Source of the DNA: Colivivens sp963626085
Lineage (GTDB): Bacteria > Bacteroidota > Bacteroidia > Bacteroidales > Bacteroidaceae
Direction: 5' to 3'
NCBI GenBank assembly: GCA_963626085.1
Contig: CAVFVJ010000045.1
Span: 1 to 64,000 of the forward strand
Length of the DNA: 64,000 nt
Shown: positions 15,512-23,354 of the stretch, piece after piece
Layout of the letters: every line of letters begins with the position of its first letter
Numbering within the stretch: the first letter of the stretch is position 1
The notes under the pieces: generated by a model
What the model was told of the DNA's origin: nothing
Databases searched by the model: none
The model's input: the letters and a program-made list of their open reading frames with translations, nothing else
Program-made: the position numbers and the translations under genes

Positions 15512-16861
15512 ATGGGAAAAGCAATCGATAAACTTAAGAATGTCAAGTTTATAAAGACTATCTCAAACATCTGCAAGATAGAGGATCTCCGTACACGTAT
15601 CTTGATCACAATCGGATTTATTGCGGTCTACAGGTTCGGATCATTCATTGTGCTTCCAGGTATTAATACCGATGCACTTCAAAAACTTTCTGAGCAGACC
15701 GAAGGAGGCTTGATGTCTTTGCTTGATATGTTCTCGGGTGGTGCATTTTCCAAGGCGTCAATCTTTGCCCTTGGTATTATGCCGTATATCTCAGCATCTA
15801 TCGTTATGCAGTTGCTGGGTATTGCTGTTCCATATTTCCAGAAGATGCAACGTGAGGGTGAGAGTGGTAGAAGAAAGATGAATCAGTACACTCGTTACTT
15901 GACAGTCTTGATTCTGCTCTTTCAAGGTCCGATGTATTTGGTTAATCTGAATCTGACGACCCAGGGTACCGCATTATATCAGGGACTTGATTGGGCGATG
16001 TTCTACATCACCTCAACAGTTATACTTGCCGCAGGCAGTATGTTTATCCTTTGGTTGGGTGAGAGAATTACAGATAAGGGTATAGGTCAGGGCGTGTCAC
16101 TTATCATTATGATTGGTATCATTGCCAGATTCCCTAACGCTCTTATTCAGGAGTTTATTGCTCGTTTCACTACCCAAGGAGGTTTGGTCGGCTTCTTGTT
16201 GGAGATAATTGTCCTGCTTGCTGTGACAGCAGCAGCGATACTCTTGGTGCAAGGTGTGCGCAGGGTTCCGGTGCAGTATGCCAAGCGTGTTGTCGGTAAC
16301 CGTCAGTATGGTGGTGCACGTCAGTACATCCCACTTAAACCTTATGCGGCTAATGTGATGCCTATCATTTTCGCACAAGCGATAATGTTCATCCCTATAA
16401 CGGTGGCAGGCTACCTTGGAGCAAACCAAAGTGAGTCAATGATGCAGCTTATGGATAACACGAGTGTGTTGTACAACGTGATATTCGCTGCGCTGATTAT
16501 CATCTTCACGTATTTGTATACTGCTATTACTATCAATCCAACACAGATGGCGGAGGACATGAAACGTAACAATGGGTTCATCCCTGGTGTTAAGCCTGGT
16601 AAGAGCACAGCGGAGTTCCTTGACAGGATAATGTCGCACATCACGTTCCCAGGTTCATTGTTCCTTGCGTTTATCGCAATAATGCCAGCTTTCTCAAGTC
16701 TCTTCAATGTCCAGCACGAGTTCGCTCAGTTCTTCGGTGGAACATCATTGTTGATACTTGTAGGTGTTGTACTTGATACGCTCCAGCATATTGAGAGCCA
16801 TCTTCTCATGAGACACTATGACGGACTGCTTGATTCAGGACGTATCAGAGGTGCTCATTGA
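15512..16861 (+). CDS. secY: Preprotein translocase channel SecY (449 aa)
   Basis: Central pore of the Sec translocon in the inner membrane. About ten membrane spans; TM2 plug region LLDMFSGGAFSKASIFALGIMPYISASI (read in parts), the cytoplasmic loop with RRVPVQYAKRVVG and the C-terminal loop NNGFIPGVKPGKST are conserved. Length is normal. It ends overlapping the upstream codons of map, whose ATG lies 24 bp downstream. Confidence 0.98.
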   Translation: MGKAIDKLKNVKFIKTISNICKIEDLRTRILITIGFIAVYRFGSFIVLPGINTDALQKLSEQTEGGLMSLLDMFSGGAFSKASIFALGIMPYISASIVMQLLGIAVPYFQKMQREGESGRRKMNQYTRYLTVLILLFQGPMYLVNLNLTTQGTALYQGLDWAMFYITSTVILAAGSMFILWLGERITDKGIGQGVSLIIMIGIIARFPNALIQEFIARFTTQGGLVGFLLEIIVLLAVTAAAILLVQGVRRVPVQYAKRVVGNRQYGGARQYIPLKPYAANVMPIIFAQAIMFIPITVAGYLGANQSESMMQLMDNTSVLYNVIFAALIIIFTYLYTAITINPTQMAEDMKRNNGFIPGVKPGKSTAEFLDRIMSHITFPGSLFLAFIAIMPAFSSLFNVQHEFAQFFGGTSLLILVGVVLDTLQHIESHLLMRHYDGLLDSGRIRGAH

Positions 16862-16884
16862 GAATCGGCTTAAATGATATTTGG

Positions 16885-17673
16885 ATGATTTATCTTAAGA
16901 CTGATGATGAAGTAGAGCTTCTGCGGGAGGCAAACCTGTTGGTGGGAAAGACTCTCGCAGAACTTGCCAAGATAATAGCACCGGGTGTGACTACCCGTCA
17001 ATTGGACGAGTTGGCAGAAACGGTTATTAGGGATCATGGGGCAGAACCGACTTTCAAAGGGTTCCCAAACCCTTATGGAAGTCCGTTCCCTGCAAGTATC
17101 TGTACGTCGGTCAATGAGGTTGTGGTACACGGTATTCCGAACGACACCCCTCTAAAAGAGGGCGATATAGTATCTGTCGACTGTGGAACTAAACTTAACG
17201 GCTATTGTGGTGACTCATGTTACACCTTTGCTGTCGGTGAGGTTGCTCCAGAGGTTGGACAGTTGCTGAAAGTCACTAAGGAATCCTTGTATAAGGGTAT
17301 CGAACAGGCAGTTGTAAGCCACCGGCTTGGTGACATATCAAATGCAGTTCAATCACATTGCGAGGGTTGCGGATACGGTGTGGTGCGTGAGTTTGTCGGT
17401 CATGGCATAGGACGCGAGATGCATGAGGACCCACAGGTCCCCAATTATGGCAAGCGTGGTAATGGCATGTTGCTGAAGAACGGACTTTGTATCGCTATCG
17501 AGCCGATGATAACGCTCGGTACGAGAGAAATCTACATGTTGCCTGACAAGTGGGGTGTTATAACCCGTGATGGCAAGGCAGCAGCCCATTTCGAGCACAC
17601 GGTTTGTGTTCGCAAGGGCAAGGCAGATATTTTGTCATCGTTTGAAGAAATAGAAAAGATAGTTCAAGAGTAA
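16885..17673 (+). CDS. map: Methionine aminopeptidase type I (262 aa)
   Basis: Removes the N-terminal methionine from new proteins. All metal and catalytic residues are visible: His82, Asp99, Asp110, His173, Glu206 and Glu237. Motifs are VDCGTKLNGYCGDSCYTF and GHGIGREMHEDPQVPNYG. ATG 16885 (MIYLKTDDE) is chosen; an in-frame TTG at 16858 overlaps secY. The secY-map-infA-rpmJ order places it with the translation genes, as in many bacteria lacking an adk here. Confidence 0.97.
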   Translation: MIYLKTDDEVELLREANLLVGKTLAELAKIIAPGVTTRQLDELAETVIRDHGAEPTFKGFPNPYGSPFPASICTSVNEVVVHGIPNDTPLKEGDIVSVDCGTKLNGYCGDSCYTFAVGEVAPEVGQLLKVTKESLYKGIEQAVVSHRLGDISNAVQSHCEGCGYGVVREFVGHGIGREMHEDPQVPNYGKRGNGMLLKNGLCIAIEPMITLGTREIYMLPDKWGVITRDGKAAAHFEHTVCVRKGKADILSSFEEIEKIVQE

Positions 17674-17683
17674 TCATTTTAGT

Positions 17684-17902
17684 ATGGCTAAGCAGTCAGC
17701 AATAGAGCAAGACGGTACAATAGTAGAGGCATTGTCAAATGCAATGTTTCGTGTGGAACTGGAGAATGGTCACGAGATAATCGCCCATATATCTGGGAAG
17801 ATGAGGATGCATTACATTAAGATCCTTCCAGGTGACAAGATAAGGGTGGAGATGTCTCCATACGACCTTTCCAAAGGACGAATAGTTTTTAGATACAAAT
17901 AA
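17684..17902 (+). CDS. infA: Translation initiation factor IF-1
   Basis: Binds the 30S A site during initiation. 72 residues, one OB-fold: AKQSAIEQDGTIVEALSNAM, then NGHEIIAHISGKMRMHYIKI and DLSKGRIVFRYK. Normal length. rpmJ follows after 13 bp. Confidence 0.98.
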   Translation: MAKQSAIEQDGTIVEALSNAMFRVELENGHEIIAHISGKMRMHYIKILPGDKIRVEMSPYDLSKGRIVFRYK

Positions 17903-17915
17903 ACATTCAACATAT

Positions 17916-18032
17916 ATGAAAACAAAAGCATCTTTAAAGAAACGTACTCCTGATTGTGTCATCGTAAGACGTAAGGGTCGTCTGTTTGTAATAAATAAGA
18001 AGAACCCCAAGTACAAGATGCGTCAGGGATAA
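17916..18032 (+). CDS. rpmJ: 50S ribosomal protein L36, zinc-free type (bL36)
   Basis: 38 residues: MKTKASLKKRTPDC... ending KNPKYKMRQG. The zinc ribbon has lost three of four ligands; only Cys14 remains, with Thr, Asn and Tyr at the other sites. This C-minus form is standard in Bacteroidales. ATG 17916 and TAA 18030-18032 give an exact frame. Confidence 0.96.
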   Translation: MKTKASLKKRTPDCVIVRRKGRLFVINKKNPKYKMRQG

Positions 18033-18066
18033 TTCAAGCCAAGTAGATAATAAAAAGATTTAAGAT

Positions 18067-18447
18067 ATGGCAATTAGAATTGTTGGTGTAGACCTCCCAC
18101 AGAACAAGAGAGGCGAGATTGCGTTAACATACATATTCGGTATCGGACGCAGTAGTTCAGCCAAGATATTGGAAAAGGCTGGAGTGGACAAGGATTTGAA
18201 GGTTAAGGACTGGACAGATGACCAAGCTGCCAAGATTCGTGAGATTATCGGCACAGAGTTCAAGGTAGAAGGTGATTTGCGTTCTGAGATCCAACTTAAC
18301 ATCAAGCGATTGATGGACATTGGATGCTACCGTGGAATCCGCCATCGTATCGGTCTTCCTGTACGTGGACAGAGTACAAAGAACAACGCGCGTACTCGTA
18401 AGGGAAAGAAGAAGACAGTTGCAAACAAGAAGAAAGCTACTAAATAA
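18067..18447 (+). CDS. rpsM: 30S ribosomal protein S13 (uS13)
   Basis: 30S head protein contacting P-site tRNA and the 50S. 126 residues with MAIRIVGVDLPQNKRGEIALTY in part, IFGIGRSSSAKIL, and the basic C-terminal RGQSTKNNARTRKGKKK tail. First of the alpha-operon genes; rpsK follows after 9 bp. Confidence 0.98.
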   Translation: MAIRIVGVDLPQNKRGEIALTYIFGIGRSSSAKILEKAGVDKDLKVKDWTDDQAAKIREIIGTEFKVEGDLRSEIQLNIKRLMDIGCYRGIRHRIGLPVRGQSTKNNARTRKGKKKTVANKKKATK

Positions 18448-18456
18448 TAATCGGAT

Positions 18457-18846
18457 ATGGCAAAGAAAACAACTACTGCTAAGAAGAGAAATGTCAAGGT
18501 TGGTGCTCAGGGACAGCTTCACGTCCACTCATCATTCAACAACATCATTGTTACCTTGGCAAATAGTGAAGGTCAGGTTATCTCATGGTCTTCAGCAGGT
18601 AAAATGGGATTCAGAGGATCCAAGAAGAACACGCCATACGCTGCTCAGATGGCAGCACAGGATTGTGCAAAGGTTGCGTATGATCTCGGCTTGAGGAAGG
18701 TGACCGCTTATGTTAAGGGACCGGGTAACGGACGTGAATCTGCCATACGTGGTTGTTATGGCGCTGGAATAGAAGTGACAGAGATTATTGATGTCACTCC
18801 ACTTCCGCATAATGGCTGTCGTCCTCCAAAGAGGAGAAGAGTTTAA
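18457..18846 (+). CDS. rpsK: 30S ribosomal protein S11 (uS11)
   Basis: 30S platform protein near the mRNA exit. 129 residues; HSSFNNIIVTLANSEGQVISWSSAGKMGF (in parts), VKGPGNGRESAIRG and the C-terminal DVTPLPHNGCRPPKRRRV are canonical. The N-terminus is a short Lys/Thr-rich extension. Unlike its neighbours it is followed by a 100-bp gap before rpsD. Confidence 0.98.
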   Translation: MAKKTTTAKKRNVKVGAQGQLHVHSSFNNIIVTLANSEGQVISWSSAGKMGFRGSKKNTPYAAQMAAQDCAKVAYDLGLRKVTAYVKGPGNGRESAIRGCYGAGIEVTEIIDVTPLPHNGCRPPKRRRV

Positions 18847-18883
18847 TAAGTAAATAATTATTGCATGGCAACGTGTATTAAAG

Positions 18884-18931
18884 GTGGCATCTTTCCTTTC
18901 TGCCACTGCGGCTGCACACAATGCCACTGCG
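18884..18931 (+). other. Hairpin and direct repeat upstream of rpsD
   Basis: GTGGCA (18884-18889) can pair with TGCCAC at 18901-18906 or at 18922-18927. The two sites belong to a 10-base direct repeat, TGCCACTGCG, 21 bases apart. Alternative pairing just before rpsD suggests a switch, possibly S4 feedback; that is inference. Confidence 0.4.
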
Positions 18932-18946
18932 AAAAACAGATTTAAT

Positions 18947-19552
18947 ATGGCAAGATATATTGGCCCTAAATCAAGAATCTCTCGTCGTTTCGGTGAGGCA
19001 ATATTTGGACCTGACAAAGTTCTTTCAAAGAGAAACTACCCTGCAGGTCAGCATGGAAACAATCGTCGCAAGAAGTCTTCAGAGTATGGACTTATGCTCG
19101 CTGAAAAGCAGAAGGCAAAGTATACATATGGAGTCCTTGAGCGTCAGTTCCGCAATTTGTTCGAGAAAGCTGCTTCCTCAAGCGGTGTGACTGGTGAAGT
19201 CCTCCTGCAGCTGTTGGAAGCTCGTCTTGACAATGTCGTATACCGTTTGGGTATAGCTCCTACTCGCGCTGCTGCCCGTCAGCTCGTGAGTCACAAGCAC
19301 ATAACTGTTGACGGTGCTGTTGTTAACATCCCGTCTTATTCAGTTAAGCCAGGTCAACTGGTCGCTGTTCGTGAAAAATCAAAGTCTCTTGAAGTAATAG
19401 CTGCATCTTTGGCAGGCTTCAACCACAGCAAGTATCCTTGGACTGAATGGGATGAAGACGCTAAAGGTGGAAAGCTCTTGCACCTGCCTGAACGTGCAGA
19501 TATTCCAGAGAACATTAAGGAGCAGATGATAGTCGAGTTATACTCTAAATAA
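18947..19552 (+). CDS. rpsD: 30S ribosomal protein S4 (uS4)
   Basis: Primary 16S-binding protein and fidelity factor. 201 residues from ATG 18947 (MARYIGPKSRISRRFGE); an in-frame ATG 21 codons upstream gives a non-conserved extension. Contains KKSSEYGLMLAEKQKAKYTYG, the S4 domain with RLDNVVYRLG and ARQLVSHKHITVDG. The zinc-site cysteines of some S4s are absent. rpoA follows after 10 bp. Confidence 0.97.
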   Translation: MARYIGPKSRISRRFGEAIFGPDKVLSKRNYPAGQHGNNRRKKSSEYGLMLAEKQKAKYTYGVLERQFRNLFEKAASSSGVTGEVLLQLLEARLDNVVYRLGIAPTRAAARQLVSHKHITVDGAVVNIPSYSVKPGQLVAVREKSKSLEVIAASLAGFNHSKYPWTEWDEDAKGGKLLHLPERADIPENIKEQMIVELYSK

Positions 19553-19562
19553 TAAATAGACA

Positions 19563-20555
19563 ATGGCGGTATTAGCATTTCAAAAACCAGAAAAAGTTAT
19601 AATGTTGGAAGCGGACGACAAGTACGGAAAATTCGAGTTCCGTCCTTTGGAGTCTGGCTTCGGAATTACCATCGGTAACTCCCTTCGTCGAATACTTCTC
19701 TCTTCATTGGAGGGCTATGCAATCAATACAGTCCGCATTGCAGGCGTTGAGCATGAATTCTCCACTGTGCCAGGAGTGAAGGAAGACGTAACCAACATTA
19801 TCTTGAATCTCAAACAAGTGAGATTCAAGCAACTAGTCGATGACGTGGAGACAGAGAGAGTCTCTATCTCAATCGCAAATTCCACTGAGTTCAAGGCCGG
19901 GGATATAAGCAAATATCTGAATGGATTTGGAGTGTTAAATCCTGAATTGGTAATTTGTCATTTAGATTCTCAAGCAACACTTGACATTGAATTGAACATC
20001 AACAAGGGTCGTGGATACGTCTCCTCAGAGGAGAACCGGCAATATTGCAGGGAGATCAACGAACTTGCCATCGATTCGATTTACACACCTATACGCAACG
20101 TGAAGTTTTCTGTTGAACCTTACCGTGTGCAGCAGAAGACTGACTACGACAAGCTGACCCTTGAAATCACGACCGATGGCTCCGTTCATCCGAAGGAAGC
20201 TTTGAAGGAGGCAGCCAAAATTCTGATTTACCACTTCATGTTGTTCTCCGATGAGAAGATCACATTGGATAATAATGACATGGATGGCGTTGAGGAGTTT
20301 GATGAGGAGGTTTTGCGTATGCGTCAGTTGCTTAAGACTAAACTCACTGATATGAATCTTTCTGTCCGCGCCCTTAATTGTTTGAAGGCAGCTGAGGTAG
20401 AAACGTTAGGTGATTTGGTGAAATACCAAAAGAACGATTTGCTGAAGTTCCGTAATTTCGGTAAGAAATCCCTGACTGAGCTTGACGACTTGCTCGAACA
20501 GCATGGACTGTCATTCGGAACCGACACTTCTAAGTATAAATTGGATAAAGATTAA
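19563..20555 (+). CDS. rpoA: RNA polymerase alpha subunit (330 aa)
   Basis: Assembles RNA polymerase and contacts promoters and activators. N-terminal dimerisation domain with FGITIGNSLRRILLSSLEG, then a linker (about 235-255) and the C-terminal domain with LNCLKAAEVETLGDLV and LLKFRNFGKKSLTELDD. Length and motifs are normal. It is co-transcribed with the ribosomal genes; rplQ follows after 6 bp. Confidence 0.98.
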   Translation: MAVLAFQKPEKVIMLEADDKYGKFEFRPLESGFGITIGNSLRRILLSSLEGYAINTVRIAGVEHEFSTVPGVKEDVTNIILNLKQVRFKQLVDDVETERVSISIANSTEFKAGDISKYLNGFGVLNPELVICHLDSQATLDIELNINKGRGYVSSEENRQYCREINELAIDSIYTPIRNVKFSVEPYRVQQKTDYDKLTLEITTDGSVHPKEALKEAAKILIYHFMLFSDEKITLDNNDMDGVEEFDEEVLRMRQLLKTKLTDMNLSVRALNCLKAAEVETLGDLVKYQKNDLLKFRNFGKKSLTELDDLLEQHGLSFGTDTSKYKLDKD

Positions 20556-20561
20556 TCAACG

Positions 20562-21089
20562 ATGAGACACAATAAGAAATTTAATCATCTGAGTCGTAAG
20601 ACTGCTCACAGAGCAGCGATGTTGTCTAATATGGCGACCTCTTTGATTCTGCACAAGAGAATTACTACGACTCTTCAGAAAGCGAAAGCTCTTCGTGTAT
20701 ATGTAGAGCCACTGATTACAAAGTCAAAGGAGGATACAACCGCCTCACGTCGTGTTGTGTTCAGTTACTTGCAGAACAAATATGCTATCACCGAGCTGTT
20801 CGGTGCTGTAGCTACAAAGGTCGGTAACCGTCCTGGCGGCTATACTCGCATCATTAAGCTTGGCAAGCGTCCTTCCGACGATGCTGATATGGCTTTCATC
20901 GAGCTCGTTGACTTCGACGAGAATATGGCAAAGGGTGAGAAGAAAGCAACCCGTACCCGTCGCTCTAAGAAGTCAGCAGTAAAAGCAGAGGTTCCAGCAG
21001 TAGAGGAAACTCCTGTAGCAACTGAGGAACCAGTTGCAGAAGCTCCTGCCGCTGAGGCTTCAACCACTGAGGATAAGGTTGCGGAGTAA
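20562..21089 (+). CDS. rplQ: 50S ribosomal protein L17 with acidic tail (bL17)
   Basis: 50S exit-face protein, last of the cluster. 175 residues: the L17 fold occupies about 1-117 (MRHNKKFNHLSRKTAHRAAM, then GNRPGGYTRIIKLGKRPSDDA). A tail follows, first basic (KKATRTRRSKKSAVK) and then Ala/Glu/Pro/Thr-rich. E. coli L17 is about 127 residues, so the tail is an extension; similar tails occur in this phylum. A terminator lies 33 bp beyond. Confidence 0.96.
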   Translation: MRHNKKFNHLSRKTAHRAAMLSNMATSLILHKRITTTLQKAKALRVYVEPLITKSKEDTTASRRVVFSYLQNKYAITELFGAVATKVGNRPGGYTRIIKLGKRPSDDADMAFIELVDFDENMAKGEKKATRTRRSKKSAVKAEVPAVEETPVATEEPVAEAPAAEASTTEDKVAE

Positions 21090-21122
21090 TTACTCTGAAC
21101 TGTTTTCATAAAGGTTTGATAG

Positions 21123-21154
21123 CCGTGCGCTCCTTGCAGCGCACGGTTTTTTTT
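21123..21154 (+). terminator. Rho-independent terminator of the ribosomal cluster
   Basis: CCGTGCGCT (21123-21131) pairs perfectly with AGCGCACGG (21138-21146), loop CCTTGC, followed by eight T. It is the first clear terminator after 2791, so the 18 kb between may be read as one unit or as overlapping units. Confidence 0.92.
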
Positions 21155-21238
21155 GTCTTGTTCAGTTCTGTATACTGCAATTCTCGATTGTTTCAATGAA
21201 AAATCACGCTTGTGAGTAACTTTTTTGTTAAAACTCTG

Positions 21239-21267
21239 TTGCGGCAAGAGAAAATTAGCTATGTTTG
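21239..21267 (+). promoter_or_regulatory. Promoter of the CotH-FAS1-SusCD operon
   Basis: TTG at 21239-21241, 18 bases, then TATGTTTG at 21260-21267 (TAnnTTTG). The start codon is 52 bases further on. No other comparable promoter is seen in the short gaps down to the terminator at 40545. Confidence 0.65.
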
Positions 21268-21319
21268 TAACGTGTTTGTAAACACACCTAGGTGCCAATA
21301 ACGTTATAAGAATTTTGAA

Positions 21320-23287
21320 ATGAAACTTGCAAGTAAAATAATGTCCTTAATGACCGCAACCCTTGTGGCCCAACCTACTATTGCACAGGACTGGTACCGC
21401 ATTAATGTGCACGATGAATCCACTGACAAATCCAACTATGAATGGAGCTTTCCTTATGCTGTAAGCCAATTCTCCCACTTTGACTTCTCTTCAGACGGCA
21501 CAGAGATGCGCGGTCATCGCATTGACGAGGAAGACGGAACTGTTACTTATGTCCCGTTTTCTGTAAACAGTATTGACAGTGTTATGATTGTCAATGAGTT
21601 GTCTGAAGAAGAACAGACGCACAACAAGTATCAGGTATACACGCTCAATGTGACGACCAATGGTTCTGTGGGTGTTACCTCGAAGGAGGATTACGTGAAC
21701 TGCTTCGTCTCTCTTGACGGTAAGGATGGTTACAACTGCTATTCAGGTTCTGGTCGTATCCGCGGGCGTGGAAACTCTACGTGGGCGTGGTACGACAAGA
21801 AGCCTTACCGCCTCAAGCTCGACAAAAAGAACAAGATGCTGGGTCTTGCCAAGAGCAAGGACTGGGTCTTGCTCGCTAACTACCGTGATGTCACTGACTT
21901 GATGAACGCATTCATGTTCGAGACTGCAAGTTGGATGGGGATGTCTTGCGTCAACCACACTCGTTTTGTGGAGCTTTTCCTTGATGGAGACTACAAGGGA
22001 CTTTACCAAATGACAGAACAAGTGGAGCAAGGCAAGAACCGTGTGAATGTTGCTGATAATGGTGGTATACTCTTGGCTATTGACTATGATGACGGACCTA
22101 ACGGTAACACAAGTACAGACGCCAGTTTCTTCTCTCCTGTCTTCTCAATGCCGATGTGCGTTAAATACCCCAAGGACGCTACCGCCGCTCAGGTTGATTC
22201 TATCAAAAACCTACTGGAAGACCTTGAGACTGCTATCGAGGATGCTGATTATGACGCGCTCGACAAACTGATGGACATGCGTTCTTTCATGACAATGGCG
22301 ATGCTTCAGGAGTATGCAGAGAACGTAGAGATTTGTGCTCCCCGTAGCGTCTACATGTACAAGGACGTGAACGGTAAATGGTTTATGGGTCCTTTCTGGG
22401 ATTGGGATGCCGGTTTTGACTTCGACTGGGGTGACATGATGACCGGTCACAAATACTTCAGCGACTATAAGGAACTAGTTCTTGGCACAGACCCAGCCAA
22501 TCGCATAGGAATGTACGGCGCGACTCCCCGTTTCTTCACCGACATGTTCAAGTCCGCTACATACACCCAAGCCTACAAGGATTTGTGGAACTCAGTGAAG
22601 GACTCAATATTCACACGCAACTGGGCTGAGATGGAAAAATACATCGCTGAGTTGAACAAGGGAGCATACAGCCGTGACATAGCACGCTGGCCTTTGTACC
22701 ATACTTATGGCTTCGGCTTCGAACAGCGTGAGTACAGCGTGTCGGAGGAAATATCCAAAATGAAGACATGGCTGCAGAAACGCACCAGCTATCTCGATAA
22801 AATCATCAACGCTTATCCCAATCCCGACAAAAAGGCGGAGGAAATCGACTGTGGAGTGATGACAATGGATGTCAAAATGAGTTTCCGACTGGGATACTCG
22901 CAGAGAGGAACCATCGAGATTGATGAGGACACGCTTTCCAAATACTTCGGACTCTCTTCAGATGAACTTGCTGATGCATTGGTTTCGTTGAGTCCTTTGA
23001 ATTCAGACGGCTCGGATGGTTGGAGTTCAGCGCAGGGAACATGGGGTGCGTGGTTTGACGCTGATGGAGATGTCTGTAACTATTCGGATAAAAATTCTCA
23101 TGTGTTCATTGAACCGTCCGATTTGTCAACCAGCGATATTTATAGCTGGAACTATGGATGTCATCCTGAGAACTGCAAGTCGGGAGATAAACATACCGTA
23201 TACATGAAATTTACCGTTCCGTTGAAGGACGGCAACAAAGGGAAACTCACAGTCCGGGTTAATTTCGGTATTGACGTGAACCCCTAA
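21320..23287 (+). CDS. Secreted CotH-family kinase-like protein (655 aa)
   Basis: CotH proteins are atypical protein kinases; B. subtilis CotH phosphorylates spore-coat proteins. A signal peptide (about 1-22, TIAQ) and a short beta-rich region precede the CotH domain (about 98-490). Hallmarks are RGRGNSTW (148-155) followed by KKPYRLKL (160-167), GLYQMTEQVEQ around Glu233, and FWDWD with Asp361 and Asp363 as likely metal ligands. The C-terminal domain (about 505-655) resembles DUF4859. There is no lipobox, so it is periplasmic or exported. First gene of a seven-gene operon with FAS1 lipoproteins and SusCD pairs. Kinase activity and substrate are inference. Confidence 0.82.
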   Translation: MKLASKIMSLMTATLVAQPTIAQDWYRINVHDESTDKSNYEWSFPYAVSQFSHFDFSSDGTEMRGHRIDEEDGTVTYVPFSVNSIDSVMIVNELSEEEQTHNKYQVYTLNVTTNGSVGVTSKEDYVNCFVSLDGKDGYNCYSGSGRIRGRGNSTWAWYDKKPYRLKLDKKNKMLGLAKSKDWVLLANYRDVTDLMNAFMFETASWMGMSCVNHTRFVELFLDGDYKGLYQMTEQVEQGKNRVNVADNGGILLAIDYDDGPNGNTSTDASFFSPVFSMPMCVKYPKDATAAQVDSIKNLLEDLETAIEDADYDALDKLMDMRSFMTMAMLQEYAENVEICAPRSVYMYKDVNGKWFMGPFWDWDAGFDFDWGDMMTGHKYFSDYKELVLGTDPANRIGMYGATPRFFTDMFKSATYTQAYKDLWNSVKDSIFTRNWAEMEKYIAELNKGAYSRDIARWPLYHTYGFGFEQREYSVSEEISKMKTWLQKRTSYLDKIINAYPNPDKKAEEIDCGVMTMDVKMSFRLGYSQRGTIEIDEDTLSKYFGLSSDELADALVSLSPLNSDGSDGWSSAQGTWGAWFDADGDVCNYSDKNSHVFIEPSDLSTSDIYSWNYGCHPENCKSGDKHTVYMKFTVPLKDGNKGKLTVRVNFGIDVNP

Positions 23288-23354
23288 ACGACGATAAGGA
23301 AACTAATAGAGAAAACGAAATATAAATATCTAAATTAATTAATGATTCTAAATT

